DNA of 64,000 nt from the NCBI GenBank assembly GCA_041586615.1, contig JBFGZS010000011.1:1-64000 (forward strand). The letters are read 5' to 3'. The notes under the pieces were generated by a model that saw nothing but the letters and a program-made list of their open reading frames with translations, did no database searches and was not told the origin of the DNA. The translations under genes were made by a program, and so were the position numbers. The DNA comes from Motiliproteus sp041586615. Its GTDB lineage: Bacteria; Pseudomonadota; Gammaproteobacteria; Pseudomonadales; Balneatricaceae. Below are positions 8,134-16,752 of this stretch, one piece after another (the stretch's first letter is position 1; each line of letters begins with the position of its first letter).

Positions 8134-8346
8134 ATGTACGTATGCGTATGTAAGGCGGTCACCGACGCCAAACTGGAACAATGTGTGGCCAGTGGTGTGG
8201 ATTCAGTGCGCAAGCTTAGCCGCTGTACCGGCTTGGGTACCGAGTGTGGAAAGTGTGTCAGCTTTGCGCGCCAGCGAGTCGATCATCACCAGGAGGCTGC
8301 AGCCACCTTCGCCGAGCGGTCCGCGTTGGCGCAACAGATTGCCTGA
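8134..8346 (+). CDS. bfd: Bacterioferritin-associated ferredoxin
   Basis: Bfd is a small [2Fe-2S] protein that passes electrons to the haem of bacterioferritin so stored ferric iron can be released. This copy has 70 residues. The four cluster cysteines follow the Bfd pattern: MYVCVCKAV at the start and CGKC near residue 40. The ATG at 8134 opens directly at the conserved MYVCVC and follows AGAGGAT; the longer frame from 8059 crosses the Fur sites and is rejected. Its location beside the bacterioferritin genes agrees with its role. Confidence 0.93.
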   Translation: MYVCVCKAVTDAKLEQCVASGVDSVRKLSRCTGLGTECGKCVSFARQRVDHHQEAAATFAERSALAQQIA

Positions 8347-8568
8347 GGCGCGACGTCGCGTTCTCTTTGGTCGCGTACCTCTATATGGTAAAAACCTCGC
8401 CGCTCAGGCTTGTCCCGTTGCCGGCAGCGGCCTCTGCGTCGGTGGAGACGCTTATTATCGGTGCGCTCAGCAGTCGTTTATTCTGTCCTCCCGGACGGCT
8501 TCATTCGTTGGTACGAAAAAGCAAGGCGCGGCCCCTTGTTGGCGCCCCGTGTTTGCTTCTTGGGCCTG

Positions 8569-9045
8569 TTAGGGGGCCGTGGTGTTATAGCGGCCACGTA
8601 ACTGTTCCACGCGGGTACGGTTGGCGCTGAAGTCGCTTTGTCCAACCCGGGAGGCGGAGCGAATATGGATAACCCCTTCAGCGGCATCCAGGCGGGCTTC
8701 CAGATCATCGACAAAACCGAATAACGAACTGGTGAAGGTTGCTGCGAGGTAGTTGTCAGTAACCGTGACCAGCGTTCCGCCCTGGGCCTTGATGCCGACT
8801 TGCAACTTTTGCCAGTCTTGTTGCGGTTGCTCTGCTGTGATCGGGAAGGGGGCGACGCGCTTGTCGGGCGGGCTAAATGCTTCGCTGTTCACACAGTTGG
8901 GTTTCGGCGAACAGGCGGCGAGGTGCGCATCGACCAGACCGGGGGCGACGCCGTGTTTGGAGCCCATCGCTTTGACAATAAACAGAATCACCACGGCGAT
9001 CAGACTTCCGATTACCGCAACGCCTAGTATGCTCAACAGTTTCAT
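8569..9045 (-). CDS. DUF1499 membrane-anchored protein
   Basis: This 158-residue protein has one N-terminal membrane helix (about 5-28) and then a DUF1499 domain. Hallmarks are PNCVNSE near 50, FVDDLEARLD near 112 and the closing IHIRSASRVGQSDFSANRTR near 127-146. The family is widespread and has no known activity. The domain would face the periplasm if the helix acts as a signal anchor. It is monocistronic. There is no clear functional link with bfd, which converges on it. Confidence 0.85.
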   Translation of the reverse strand: MKLLSILGVAVIGSLIAVVILFIVKAMGSKHGVAPGLVDAHLAACSPKPNCVNSEAFSPPDKRVAPFPITAEQPQQDWQKLQVGIKAQGGTLVTVTDNYLAATFTSSLFGFVDDLEARLDAAEGVIHIRSASRVGQSDFSANRTRVEQLRGRYNTTAP

Positions 9046-9558
9046 GCTGGGATCTCATCGTTGGTGAAGCTGCAAGTATACCTGCATTTTTTATACACAG
9101 ATCATCGATTTAAGGCTTGCAATCCAGCGTGGTTTGGTTAGTAAAATTCAGGCTGGCGCGATCCACAGAATCTGTGCATAACTCTGTGCGTACATTCTTA
9201 GCAACAGCCGTAACCTCCCGTTATTGCGCGGTTTAAAGTATTCGGTCAAAAAATCGCCTCGTATAATAATCGTAATAAAATCAATAATCTGTTTGGCTGT
9301 ATTGACCATCGACTGTTTGTTATCACGAATGCTAGCGTATCGGTAGGTCGGTTTATGTTGTGTGAATAAGGCACGACGAAGTCAATAGGTTTGCAACGTA
9401 AGTGGTTGCTGTACGGTCGTTTATTTTTGCGCAAGGCGCCACCCCTCGCCCCCGTCGCGGCATAACGCCCTGCCAGGTTAATAGCCGACAAGACATGTGT
9501 TCAGGTGAGCCAGTTGCTACACTGGCGCGCCTTGCTTTAACCGATTACCGGAGGTTTT
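9046..9558. other. 513-bp intergenic region
   Basis: The first 350 bases are AT-rich and hold no gene or motif I can name. Near the end (9459-9495) the stretch CGGCATAACGCCCTGCCAGG followed by TTAATAG is a degenerate piece of the dispersed palindromic element (compare 18615-18641 and 61678-61690). The pepD promoter should lie here. Confidence 0.5.
9459..9495 (+). repeat. Dispersed palindromic element, fragment
   Basis: GGCATAACGCCCTGCCAGGT followed by TAATAGCCGACAAG shares the CATAA-x-GCC-x-CAGGTTAATAG pattern of the fuller copies. It is short and diverged, so the match is weaker than the others. Confidence 0.45.
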
Positions 9559-11043
9559 GTGAATTCGCTCAGCTCGCTTCGTCCTGCCTTATTATGGCGT
9601 TTTTTCCAGCAGATTTGCGCTATTCCGCATCCTTCAACGCACGAAACCGCCTTGCGGGATTGGATTATCCACTGGGCCGACACCGAGAGACTGATGGTAC
9701 AGCAGGATCGAATCGGCAATCTGATCATCCGTAAACCGGCAACCGTAGGGCGTGAAGACTGCCCGGGTATTATCTTACAGGCACATCTGGATATGGTGCC
9801 GCAGAAAAATGCCGATATCGAACACGATTTTCTGAGCGATCCGATCGAGGCCTATATCGACGGCGACTGGGTGACGGCACGCGGGACCACCCTCGGTGCC
9901 GACAATGGCATCGGCATGGCCGCCTGTCTCGCGGTGCTGGCCAGCGACAATCTCGACCATGGTCCGTTGGAAGTACTGCTGACCACCGATGAAGAAGCCG
10001 GTATGACCGGTGCCTTCGGCCTGGAACCCGGCCTGCTGCAAGGCGCCATTTTACTTAACACCGACTCCGAGCAGGAAGGCGAGGTCTATATGGGCTGCGC
10101 CGGCGGGGTGGATGCAAATATCCGTTTGTCTTTCGTTCACGAGCCCGTTCCAGACAATTATCAGGCCTTCCGGCTCGAGTTGAACGGTCTACGGGGTGGC
10201 CACTCCGGCTGTGATATTCACCGAGGCCGCGGTAATGCCAACCAATTATTGACCCGCTTGCTGCGGGCCATCGAAACGTCCTGTGATCTACGGCTGGTAT
10301 CTTTTGACGGCGGAAGCCTGCGCAATGCGATACCCCGTGAGGCCGCCGCCGTATTATTGGTTCCTGTTACGCACATCGATCAGCTGCGAGCGGTGGTACA
10401 AGCCACGGGCATGCGGTGCAGCCAAGAACTGGCGGCGGTGGAGCAGGCGTTGAATTTGGTGTTGACGCCGATTACTGCGCCGGCAGCGATGATGGATCGG
10501 GCCGCGCAAAAAGGCCTGTTAGAGGCCCTGACCGCCTGCCCGGATGGCGTGATCCGTATGAGTGACAACATTGCCGGCGTCGTGGAAACCTCGATAAATC
10601 TGGGTGTGGTCAGCACCAGGGGGTCGGCTGTGACCGTGCAATGCCTGATTCGCAGCCTACGCGATGCCGGTCGTGAGCACGTCGAGCAGATGCTCACGGC
10701 GCTGTTTGGTCTGGCCGGCGCCGAGGTCAACTTTGACGGCGCCTACCCCGGCTGGCAGCCGGATAATGATTCTGCGGCGCTGGCGGTGGTGCAGCAAGCC
10801 TATCAGGATCTGTTCGACCGGCGTCCCGAGGTGATGGTCATCCACGCAGGCCTTGAATGCGGCCTGTTCAAAAGTGCTTATCCGCACTGGGATATGGTGT
10901 CGTTTGGCCCGACCATTCGCTTTCCCCACTCCCCCGATGAGCAGGTGCATATCGGGAGTGTGGATCGGTTTTGGCAATTGTTGGTGGCGGTGCTGGCACG
11001 GATGACCAGAAATGATCCGCGTAATATTAACCCGGCAGGTTAA
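9559..11043 (+). CDS. pepD: Aminoacyl-histidine dipeptidase (cytosol non-specific dipeptidase)
   Basis: PepD is a cytosolic zinc peptidase of family M20C that splits dipeptides such as Xaa-His. The 494 residues match the family length. The metal-site motifs are visible: QAHLDMVPQ near residue 75, GTTLGADNGIG near 110, TTDEEAGMTGA near 145 and the late HAGLECGLF near 430. The GTG start at 9559 stands behind GGAGG with a four-base gap. The gene is monocistronic. Confidence 0.94.
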   Translation: MNSLSSLRPALLWRFFQQICAIPHPSTHETALRDWIIHWADTERLMVQQDRIGNLIIRKPATVGREDCPGIILQAHLDMVPQKNADIEHDFLSDPIEAYIDGDWVTARGTTLGADNGIGMAACLAVLASDNLDHGPLEVLLTTDEEAGMTGAFGLEPGLLQGAILLNTDSEQEGEVYMGCAGGVDANIRLSFVHEPVPDNYQAFRLELNGLRGGHSGCDIHRGRGNANQLLTRLLRAIETSCDLRLVSFDGGSLRNAIPREAAAVLLVPVTHIDQLRAVVQATGMRCSQELAAVEQALNLVLTPITAPAAMMDRAAQKGLLEALTACPDGVIRMSDNIAGVVETSINLGVVSTRGSAVTVQCLIRSLRDAGREHVEQMLTALFGLAGAEVNFDGAYPGWQPDNDSAALAVVQQAYQDLFDRRPEVMVIHAGLECGLFKSAYPHWDMVSFGPTIRFPHSPDEQVHIGSVDRFWQLLVAVLARMTRNDPRNINPAG

Positions 11044-11057
11044 GCGACGCACTCAGG

Positions 11058-11100
11058 GATAACGACAAGGCCGGCGCCTGTCCATCCTTATCTCATGCTT
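11058..11100 (-). repeat. Dispersed palindromic element, GACAAGG module
   Basis: GATAACGACAAGGCCGGCGC followed by CTGTCCATCC is the reverse complement, with few changes, of the 61700-61729 module (GACAAGG-x-GGACATGCGCCGGCCTTGTCGTTAT). It lies directly after pepD. Confidence 0.6.
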
Positions 11101-11115
11101 AATAGTTAGAGCGAT

Positions 11116-11166
11116 GCGCAGCTATTTAGAGTAGAGCGCAGCTATTTAGAGTAGAGCGCAGCTATT
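11116..11166. repeat. 20-bp tandem repeat, 2.5 copies
   Basis: The unit GCGCAGCTATTTAGAGTAGA occurs at 11116-11135 and 11136-11155, with a partial third copy to 11166. It lies in the short space between the convergent pepD and thioesterase genes. Confidence 0.9.
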
Positions 11167-11195
11167 CGGTGCTTTTGGATGATCGCCTGCGCGTC

Positions 11196-11993
11196 TTACC
11201 GATGCGGGCGCACAAACAACGTATGCAGGCTGCGCCCGAATGCGCCTTGGGCGTCAAACATGCGGGTGTTGGCGCTGCCGATGCCGCTGGAATCGATGAT
11301 GGTTTTCGCCGCCATACCGACCCATTCCCCCTGCGGGTGTCGGTGCATGTTCAGTGTCAGGTCGACGGGTACAAAGCTCCAGTGTTTCAGGTCCAGTTCG
11401 GCGCTGATGCCGTTGGCCGAGTCGAGCATCAGTAACAGCGCGTCGAGGCCGTGGTTGGCCTGGCCTTTGATTAATTCGATTCTGGGACGGGTCCACACCG
11501 TTGCGGGGCCGTGTTGGGAAAAATGCCCCTGGGCGAAGCGCCATTCGAGGGCGTGGGCGTAGGGGAAATAGTCGATACCCGGGAAGAAAACCTGTTCTTG
11601 AGGGGCGGGTAGTTCCGGAACGTTAAAGTCATCGGGGACCGGCTCGACACAGCCCGGTTGTTGCGCCAGTCGCCATGCGGTTGCGATCAATACTGGTTTG
11701 CCCTGGCAGGTCATCTGTGCCTGCAGGAGTTCGATACGTTTGCCGGGACGAATCACCGCCATCTCGATCTCGCAGGTTTCGACGGGGATGGGGCCGAGGA
11801 TTTCGGCACTGATCCTGCTGATGGTCAAGTTGTGCGGGGAGGGAAAGGTACGCAGTGCGTGGGCGATCAAGGCGATAGGTGGACCACCATGTTGAGCGGC
11901 TGAAGACCAGGGGCCAATGGTAGCCTCCGAGGGTTGGTAGGTCTGATTCCCCAGGTCGACATAGAAAGAATCCGGCAGTGTAAACGTATCCAT
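11196..11993 (-). CDS. Acyl-CoA thioesterase-like double-hotdog protein
   Basis: The protein has 265 residues and the pattern of TesB-like/4HBT_3 thioesterases: an N-terminal hotdog (about 10-115, with QHGGPPIALIAHAL) and a C-terminal one ending DAQGAFGRSLHTLFVR. Members hydrolyse acyl-CoA esters, but substrate range cannot be inferred. The ATG at 11993 follows AAGGAA and lies two bases after the stop of the MerR gene, so the two form an operon. The regulator and the nearby acyl-CoA synthetase and dehydrogenase genes suggest a place in acyl-CoA metabolism. Confidence 0.75.
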   Translation of the reverse strand: MDTFTLPDSFYVDLGNQTYQPSEATIGPWSSAAQHGGPPIALIAHALRTFPSPHNLTISRISAEILGPIPVETCEIEMAVIRPGKRIELLQAQMTCQGKPVLIATAWRLAQQPGCVEPVPDDFNVPELPAPQEQVFFPGIDYFPYAHALEWRFAQGHFSQHGPATVWTRPRIELIKGQANHGLDALLLMLDSANGISAELDLKHWSFVPVDLTLNMHRHPQGEWVGMAAKTIIDSSGIGSANTRMFDAQGAFGRSLHTLFVRPHR

Positions 11994-11995
11994 GG

Positions 11996-12439
11996 TTATT
12001 CCTTCTTTGCGCGATCGACGCCTGGGCGATCCATCGCTTGCGGGCGGGTTGCTCGCGTGGTCGGATCCTGCAGGTAGGTCAGGCATTGGGCCTTGGCGCG
12101 TCGGACTTCGTTGAGCAGCTCGTCAATATCGCGCCGATTCTGCAACAGACGCGCTTCGTGCTGCCCCAGTAATGTAAACCAGTGTTGCAGCTGGGGTTCT
12201 TCCCCGGTACCGGAGTCGTAAATATCGAACAATTCACGGGTTTCAGCCAATGAAAATCCGACGCGCTTACCACGCAGGATCAGCATTAAACGCACGCGAT
12301 CGCGCTTACTGTAAGCGCGTCGATATTTGCTACGATCGGGGTTGAGTAGCCCTTCGGACTCATACAGACGAATCGCCCGCGGCGAAACTTCAAACTCATT
12401 GGACAGTTCGGTAATGGAGTAACTTTTTTCGTCAGGCAT
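11996..12439 (-). CDS. MerR-family regulator (LiuR-like)
   Basis: This is a 147-residue MerR-type DNA-binding protein. The winged helix is at about 6-75 (YSITELSNEFEVSPRAIRLY, then LMLILRGKRVGFSLAETREL), followed by a dimer coiled coil (100-135). The LRGKRVGFSL pattern is typical of the LiuR group that controls branched-chain amino acid and acyl-CoA catabolism, so acyl-CoA-related control is plausible. The start is ATG 12439; a TTG one codon earlier is possible, and no clear ribosome binding site is seen. It heads an operon with the thioesterase gene. Confidence 0.8.
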   Translation of the reverse strand: MPDEKSYSITELSNEFEVSPRAIRLYESEGLLNPDRSKYRRAYSKRDRVRLMLILRGKRVGFSLAETRELFDIYDSGTGEEPQLQHWFTLLGQHEARLLQNRRDIDELLNEVRRAKAQCLTYLQDPTTRATRPQAMDRPGVDRAKKE

Positions 12440-12618
12440 CAATTTCGCAACGTGTTGGGGCTTTGGCGTAAGAATACCGTTTTACTATCCTGCTGTGAAT
12501 GTAGCCTCAGGGCCCCTCGCTAACGCCCCGCTGTAGAGATAATGACGCACCGAGTCAGGCGGCGCCGAGACCCGATGTTTCAGGTTTGCCGCACCAAGCG
12601 GCGTCGAAGAATCGGCTT

Positions 12619-13239
12619 TTACGGACTCGGTATCAGCCCGGCCTGGGTTACGAGGGCGGGCAGGCTGTCGGCGCGCATTTTCGACATAACCCGCGCCCGG
12701 TGCACTTCGACGGTCTTGGGGCTGATGCCCAGTTCTTCGGCGATGACTTTGTTGGCTTTACCGGTGACCACCAGGTCCATCACCTGCTTTTCGCGCCGAC
12801 TCAGTGTTTCCCAGTTACGGATTACCTGGTCGGCGGCCAGGGCTTCGCTGGCCCACTGCTTGCTCACCCGCATGGCGTTGTGCACATGGTCCAGCAGCAG
12901 CTGATCGTCGAAGGGTTTTTCGATAAAGTCCAAGGCGCCGTTTTTAATCGCGTTGACGGCCATCGGAATATCACCGTGGCCGGTGATGATGATAATCGGC
13001 AGGCGTATGGCGCGCTTTTTTAGTTCCTGCTGCAGTGCCAGGCCACTGATGCCGGGCATACGGACATCCAATAGCAAACAACCGTCGGTGCCATCATAGG
13101 CCTCGAGAAAGGCTTCGCCGGAAGCGTAGCTGCGAATGGGGTAATCCAGCGCATCCAGGAGCCAGGTCAGGGAATCGCGAAAGTCATCGTCATCGTCGAC
13201 AATAAACAGGGTCTGTAAGGCTACAACAGGCTTAGGCAT
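12619..13239 (-). CDS. FixJ-type response regulator
   Basis: The 206-residue protein has a receiver domain (about 10-120; acidic DDDDD stretch, phospho-acceptor Asp in LLLDVRMPG, Lys in IEKPF) and a LuxR/FixJ helix-turn-helix (about 145-200; SRREKQVMDLVV and ISPKTVEVHRARVM). FixJ-type regulators activate genes after phosphorylation by an oxygen- or redox-linked PAS kinase. It follows the kinase gene after five bases, so the two are cotranscribed. Confidence 0.92.
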   Translation of the reverse strand: MPKPVVALQTLFIVDDDDDFRDSLTWLLDALDYPIRSYASGEAFLEAYDGTDGCLLLDVRMPGISGLALQQELKKRAIRLPIIIITGHGDIPMAVNAIKNGALDFIEKPFDDQLLLDHVHNAMRVSKQWASEALAADQVIRNWETLSRREKQVMDLVVTGKANKVIAEELGISPKTVEVHRARVMSKMRADSLPALVTQAGLIPSP

Positions 13240-13244
13240 AGTGG

Positions 13245-14732
13245 TTAATGATCCAGAGGCAGCGTAATGGTAAAGGTCGTGCTTTCCGCACCGTCTGATT
13301 CGGCCAGCAGATGACCTCCGTGAGCTTCGATGATCGTCCGTGAAATGGATAACCCCATGCCCAATCCGTTCTCTTTTGAGGTGAAAAAGGGTTCGAACAG
13401 GCTATCCAGTTGTTCTGCAGTAATGCCGATGGCGTTATCGATCACCTGCACCAACAGTTCGCGCGGTTTTTTAATGGTGCGTATTGTAATGGTTTTCTTC
13501 GCGTTGTTGCAGTTCTGGTGGGCTTCAATGGCATTTCGCAACAGGTTGAGTAGCACCTGCTCTATTTGAACCTTGTCGGCGTGGATCTGTGGGTCGCGAT
13601 CATCGAGGCGAAAGATAAAGCGGATGTCGGCGGTAATGCCTTCCTGTTTGAGAAAGTGGACGATCTCTTCGCAGGTCGCATTAATATGAAAATCCATGCG
13701 CTGGTATTCGGTTTTCTTCACAAAGCTGCGTAGGCGCTTGATGATATCGGCGGCGCGCACGGCCTGTCGGGCGATGAGTTGCAAGGCGTTGCTGACCTGG
13801 TCGGCACGGGTCATGCTGCCCTCTTCGATACGGCGCAGGCAGCCACGGCTGTAATTGAGGATAGCGGCCAGGGGTTGATTAATCTCGTGGGCGAGACCGG
13901 TCGCCATCTCGCCGACGGACATCAGGCGGGCGATATGCGCCATCTCCAACTGATGCTGCATGACCTCTTCTTCGGCTTTTTTTTGATCGGTGATATCGCG
14001 GCCGATCACCGAGTAATACTCCAGAATGCCTTCCTCGGTCTTATGAGCGATGACCTGGTGAATCACGGCGATGCGGTCGGTCATGGATAAGGGTTTGAGG
14101 GGTAATTCGCCGCGCCATGAGCCTTGGCGGCGGGCGACCGGAAACACGCTGGCGTGCAGCTGGTGGCGAACCTCTTTTTGCAGTAATTCATTCAGATCCA
14201 GGGTTGGAAAGCGTGACTTGTCGATGTTCATGGTGTGGATGGCGGCTTCGTTCAGGTATTCCACCTGGCCGCGTGAATTGCAGAACAACACCAGATCGGA
14301 GGAGGCCTCGACGACGCGAGCCAGCCGGCTCAAGGTGCGTTCGGCAAACACGCGTTTGGTGACGTCCCGTGAAACACTGATCACCTCTTCCAGTTCACCG
14401 TTGACGGGATCGCGGATACTGCGGCTGGTGGTTTCGAGCCAGATGTAGGAGCCGTCTTTGTGCTTAAAGCGGTAGGTGTTGGTGTAGACCCCTTCCCGGT
14501 AGATGACCGTGCTGGCGCGTTGCTTCCAGGTATCGGCATCGTCAGGGTGGAACAGGTCCTGGGCAGAGGTCCCTATAATCTCGTCGCGGGTGTAGCCGAG
14601 TATTTTCTCAACAGCGGGGTTGACGTCGATAAAACGCCAGCTATCGGCGGTATGGCGGGCTATCAAATCCGGAGATTTTTCGGCCAGCTGCCGGTAACGG
14701 TCCAGGGGTTGATAAGTATCCGGTGAATCCAT
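13245..14732 (-). CDS. FixL-like soluble PAS histidine kinase
   Basis: This is a 495-residue kinase without membrane helices. Two PAS domains occupy about 8-130 and 135-255. The phospho-acceptor His lies in GLAHEINQPLAAI near 285, in the HisKA group used by FixL and DctB. The ATPase N box is LLRNAIEA. The G1 box reads DNAIG where DxGxG is usual, an Ala replacing the first Gly; the G2 region GLGMGLSISRTI is intact. The partner is the FixJ-type regulator directly downstream. Haem binding by either PAS cannot be judged from sequence, and the signal is unknown. Confidence 0.88.
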   Translation of the reverse strand: MDSPDTYQPLDRYRQLAEKSPDLIARHTADSWRFIDVNPAVEKILGYTRDEIIGTSAQDLFHPDDADTWKQRASTVIYREGVYTNTYRFKHKDGSYIWLETTSRSIRDPVNGELEEVISVSRDVTKRVFAERTLSRLARVVEASSDLVLFCNSRGQVEYLNEAAIHTMNIDKSRFPTLDLNELLQKEVRHQLHASVFPVARRQGSWRGELPLKPLSMTDRIAVIHQVIAHKTEEGILEYYSVIGRDITDQKKAEEEVMQHQLEMAHIARLMSVGEMATGLAHEINQPLAAILNYSRGCLRRIEEGSMTRADQVSNALQLIARQAVRAADIIKRLRSFVKKTEYQRMDFHINATCEEIVHFLKQEGITADIRFIFRLDDRDPQIHADKVQIEQVLLNLLRNAIEAHQNCNNAKKTITIRTIKKPRELLVQVIDNAIGITAEQLDSLFEPFFTSKENGLGMGLSISRTIIEAHGGHLLAESDGAESTTFTITLPLDH

Positions 14733-14997
14733 GATCGCTAGCCCTTTTGGCCGGGTTGAAAATCAGCAGGCGCAGTAGCCTATACGTTGTAAACGGTCGT
14801 CGCCCGTTCTAGTCCCTTGGTCTAATACGCTTGCTCTTAGCTAGGGAAAACCCTTATTATGGGCGGATTGGTCGCCAGTCTGACCCCGAGGTTCGATACT
14901 GATTCATCGTTTTAATACAGATCCGATCAGCCCGGCGTTTCAGTTAGCGGTTATTCACACAGTTTAACAATAAATGCACATGGAAGGGTAAACCCGT

Positions 14998-16632
14998 ATG
15001 TCACTGACCACAGCCAATCCTTATGAGCAGAATCTAGGCCAGAACGCTGCGAATTATGAGCCTCTGTCTCCCCTGTCGTTCCTGGCGAGGGCCGCTTCGG
15101 TATATCCCGAACGTACCGCCGTGGTGCATGGTGATGTACGTCGTAACTGGGAGCAGACCTACACCCGTTGCTGCCAGCTGGCGAGTGCGCTCACTAAGCG
15201 TGGGATCAACAAGGGCGATACCGTATCGATTATCGCGCCAAACCTGCCGGAGCACTTCGAGGCCCACTTCGGTGTGCCTATGTCCGGCGCTGTCCTTAAC
15301 TCGATCAATACCCGGCTCGATTCCGAAGCGGTTGCGTTTATTCTGCAGCATGCCGAAGCGAAAATCCTGATTACCGAGCGTGAATTTACCGATGTGGTCA
15401 AGGGCGCCTTGGCGCTGCTTGATAATAAGCCGTTGGTGATCGATATCGACGACCCGAGCTTTGACGGCGGGGAGCTGATCGGCGACATGACGTTCGAGGA
15501 ACTTCTGGCCGAGGGCGATGCCGATTATGTCTGGCAGGGACCACGTGACGAATGGGAAGCGATCACCCTCAATTATACCTCCGGTACCACCGGAAACCCC
15601 AAAGGGGTGGTTTACCATCACCGGGGTGCTTACCTGAATGCCGTCAGTAATGCGCTTTCCTGGAATATGGGGGAGCATCCGGTCTATCTCTGGACCCTGC
15701 CGATGTTCCACTGCAACGGCTGGTGTTTCCCCTGGACAATAGCCGCCAATGCCGGCACCAGTGTCAGTCTGCGCCATGTGCGGGCCGAACCCATCTACCA
15801 GTCGATCCGCGAAGAGAACGTTAACCATTTCTGCGGGGCGCCTATCGTACTGAACATGCTCAACAGCGCCCCGGCTGAGCTGAAGCAGGGTATCACCCAT
15901 CAGGTGAAAGTGATGACGGCGGGTGCAGCGCCTCCGGCATCGGTGATTCAGGGCATGGAAGATATGGGCTTCAAGGTGACCCATGTTTACGGACTGACCG
16001 AAACATACGGGCCTTCCGTGGTGTGCGCCTGGCATGATGCCTGGGATGAGAAAAGCGCCGAAGAGAAAGCCAAACTCAAATCCCGTCAGGGCGTACGTGC
16101 ACCCATGCTGGAAGCGCTGATGGTCGCCAACCCCGAGACGATGGAGCCGGTGGCCCGCGATGGTAAGACCATCGGTGAGATCTTTATGCGCGGTAACCTG
16201 GTGATGAAGGGCTATCTGAAGAATCCGGCAACCACCGAGGAAGCCTTTGCCGGTGGCTGGCTGCACTCCGGTGATCTGGCGGTGTGGCACGAAGATGGTT
16301 ATATCGAAATCAAGGACCGCTCCAAGGACATCATCATCTCTGGCGGTGAAAACATCTCCAGTATCGAAATCGAAGATGTGTTGTTCAGCCATCCAGAGAT
16401 TATGGAAGCAGCCGTGGTTGCCTGTCCCGATGAAAAGTGGGGCGAGACCCCCTGCGCCTTTGTCTCGCTGGTGGCGGGTGCCGAGCTGACCGAAGAGGCG
16501 GTGATTGAATATTGCCGTGCGCATATGGCGCGCTTTAAGGTGCCGCGTAAGGTGATCTTTTGCGAGTTGCCAAAGACCTCTACCGGTAAGGTACAAAAAT
16601 TTATTCTGCGCACGCAGGCCTCTGGCGCGTAA
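14998..16632 (+). CDS. Acyl-CoA synthetase (AMP-forming)
   Basis: The 544-residue ANL-family enzyme activates a carboxylic acid to its CoA ester through an acyl-adenylate. The P-loop YTSGTTGNPKGVVYHH is near residue 195, the adenine motif YGLTETYG near 335, GWLHSGD near 420, and the catalytic Lys in KTSTGKVQKF near the end. Sequence style fits the medium-chain group (AlkK-like), which also includes DmdB-type methylmercaptopropionate-CoA ligases; the substrate is not decidable. It precedes an acyl-CoA dehydrogenase gene and is divergent from the FixLJ-like pair. The ATG at 14998 follows GGAAGGG. Confidence 0.88.
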   Translation: MSLTTANPYEQNLGQNAANYEPLSPLSFLARAASVYPERTAVVHGDVRRNWEQTYTRCCQLASALTKRGINKGDTVSIIAPNLPEHFEAHFGVPMSGAVLNSINTRLDSEAVAFILQHAEAKILITEREFTDVVKGALALLDNKPLVIDIDDPSFDGGELIGDMTFEELLAEGDADYVWQGPRDEWEAITLNYTSGTTGNPKGVVYHHRGAYLNAVSNALSWNMGEHPVYLWTLPMFHCNGWCFPWTIAANAGTSVSLRHVRAEPIYQSIREENVNHFCGAPIVLNMLNSAPAELKQGITHQVKVMTAGAAPPASVIQGMEDMGFKVTHVYGLTETYGPSVVCAWHDAWDEKSAEEKAKLKSRQGVRAPMLEALMVANPETMEPVARDGKTIGEIFMRGNLVMKGYLKNPATTEEAFAGGWLHSGDLAVWHEDGYIEIKDRSKDIIISGGENISSIEIEDVLFSHPEIMEAAVVACPDEKWGETPCAFVSLVAGAELTEEAVIEYCRAHMARFKVPRKVIFCELPKTSTGKVQKFILRTQASGA

Positions 16633-16650
16633 CGCTCGCGGAGGTATGTT

Positions 16651-16682
16651 CGGGTCTGACCACATGGTCAGGCCCGTCTTTC
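16651..16682 (+). terminator. Hairpin terminator after the acyl-CoA synthetase gene
   Basis: Arms CGGGTCTGACC (16651-16661) and GGTCAGGCCCG (16666-16676) pair over 11 positions with one wobble and a four-base loop. TCTTTC follows. It probably reduces read-through into the dehydrogenase gene. Confidence 0.7.
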
Positions 16683-16752
16683 ACTAGAATGTCGTCAGCA
16701 CGCGCCGATAAACGCCGGGTGCTGCATAGGTGCATTAAGCAAGGATTTGGTC

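Noticed and set aside
15034..16665. 543-residue open frame antisense to the acyl-CoA synthetase gene
   Set aside because: It is His/Arg/Gly-rich with no family features and mirrors codon bias of the real gene on the other strand.
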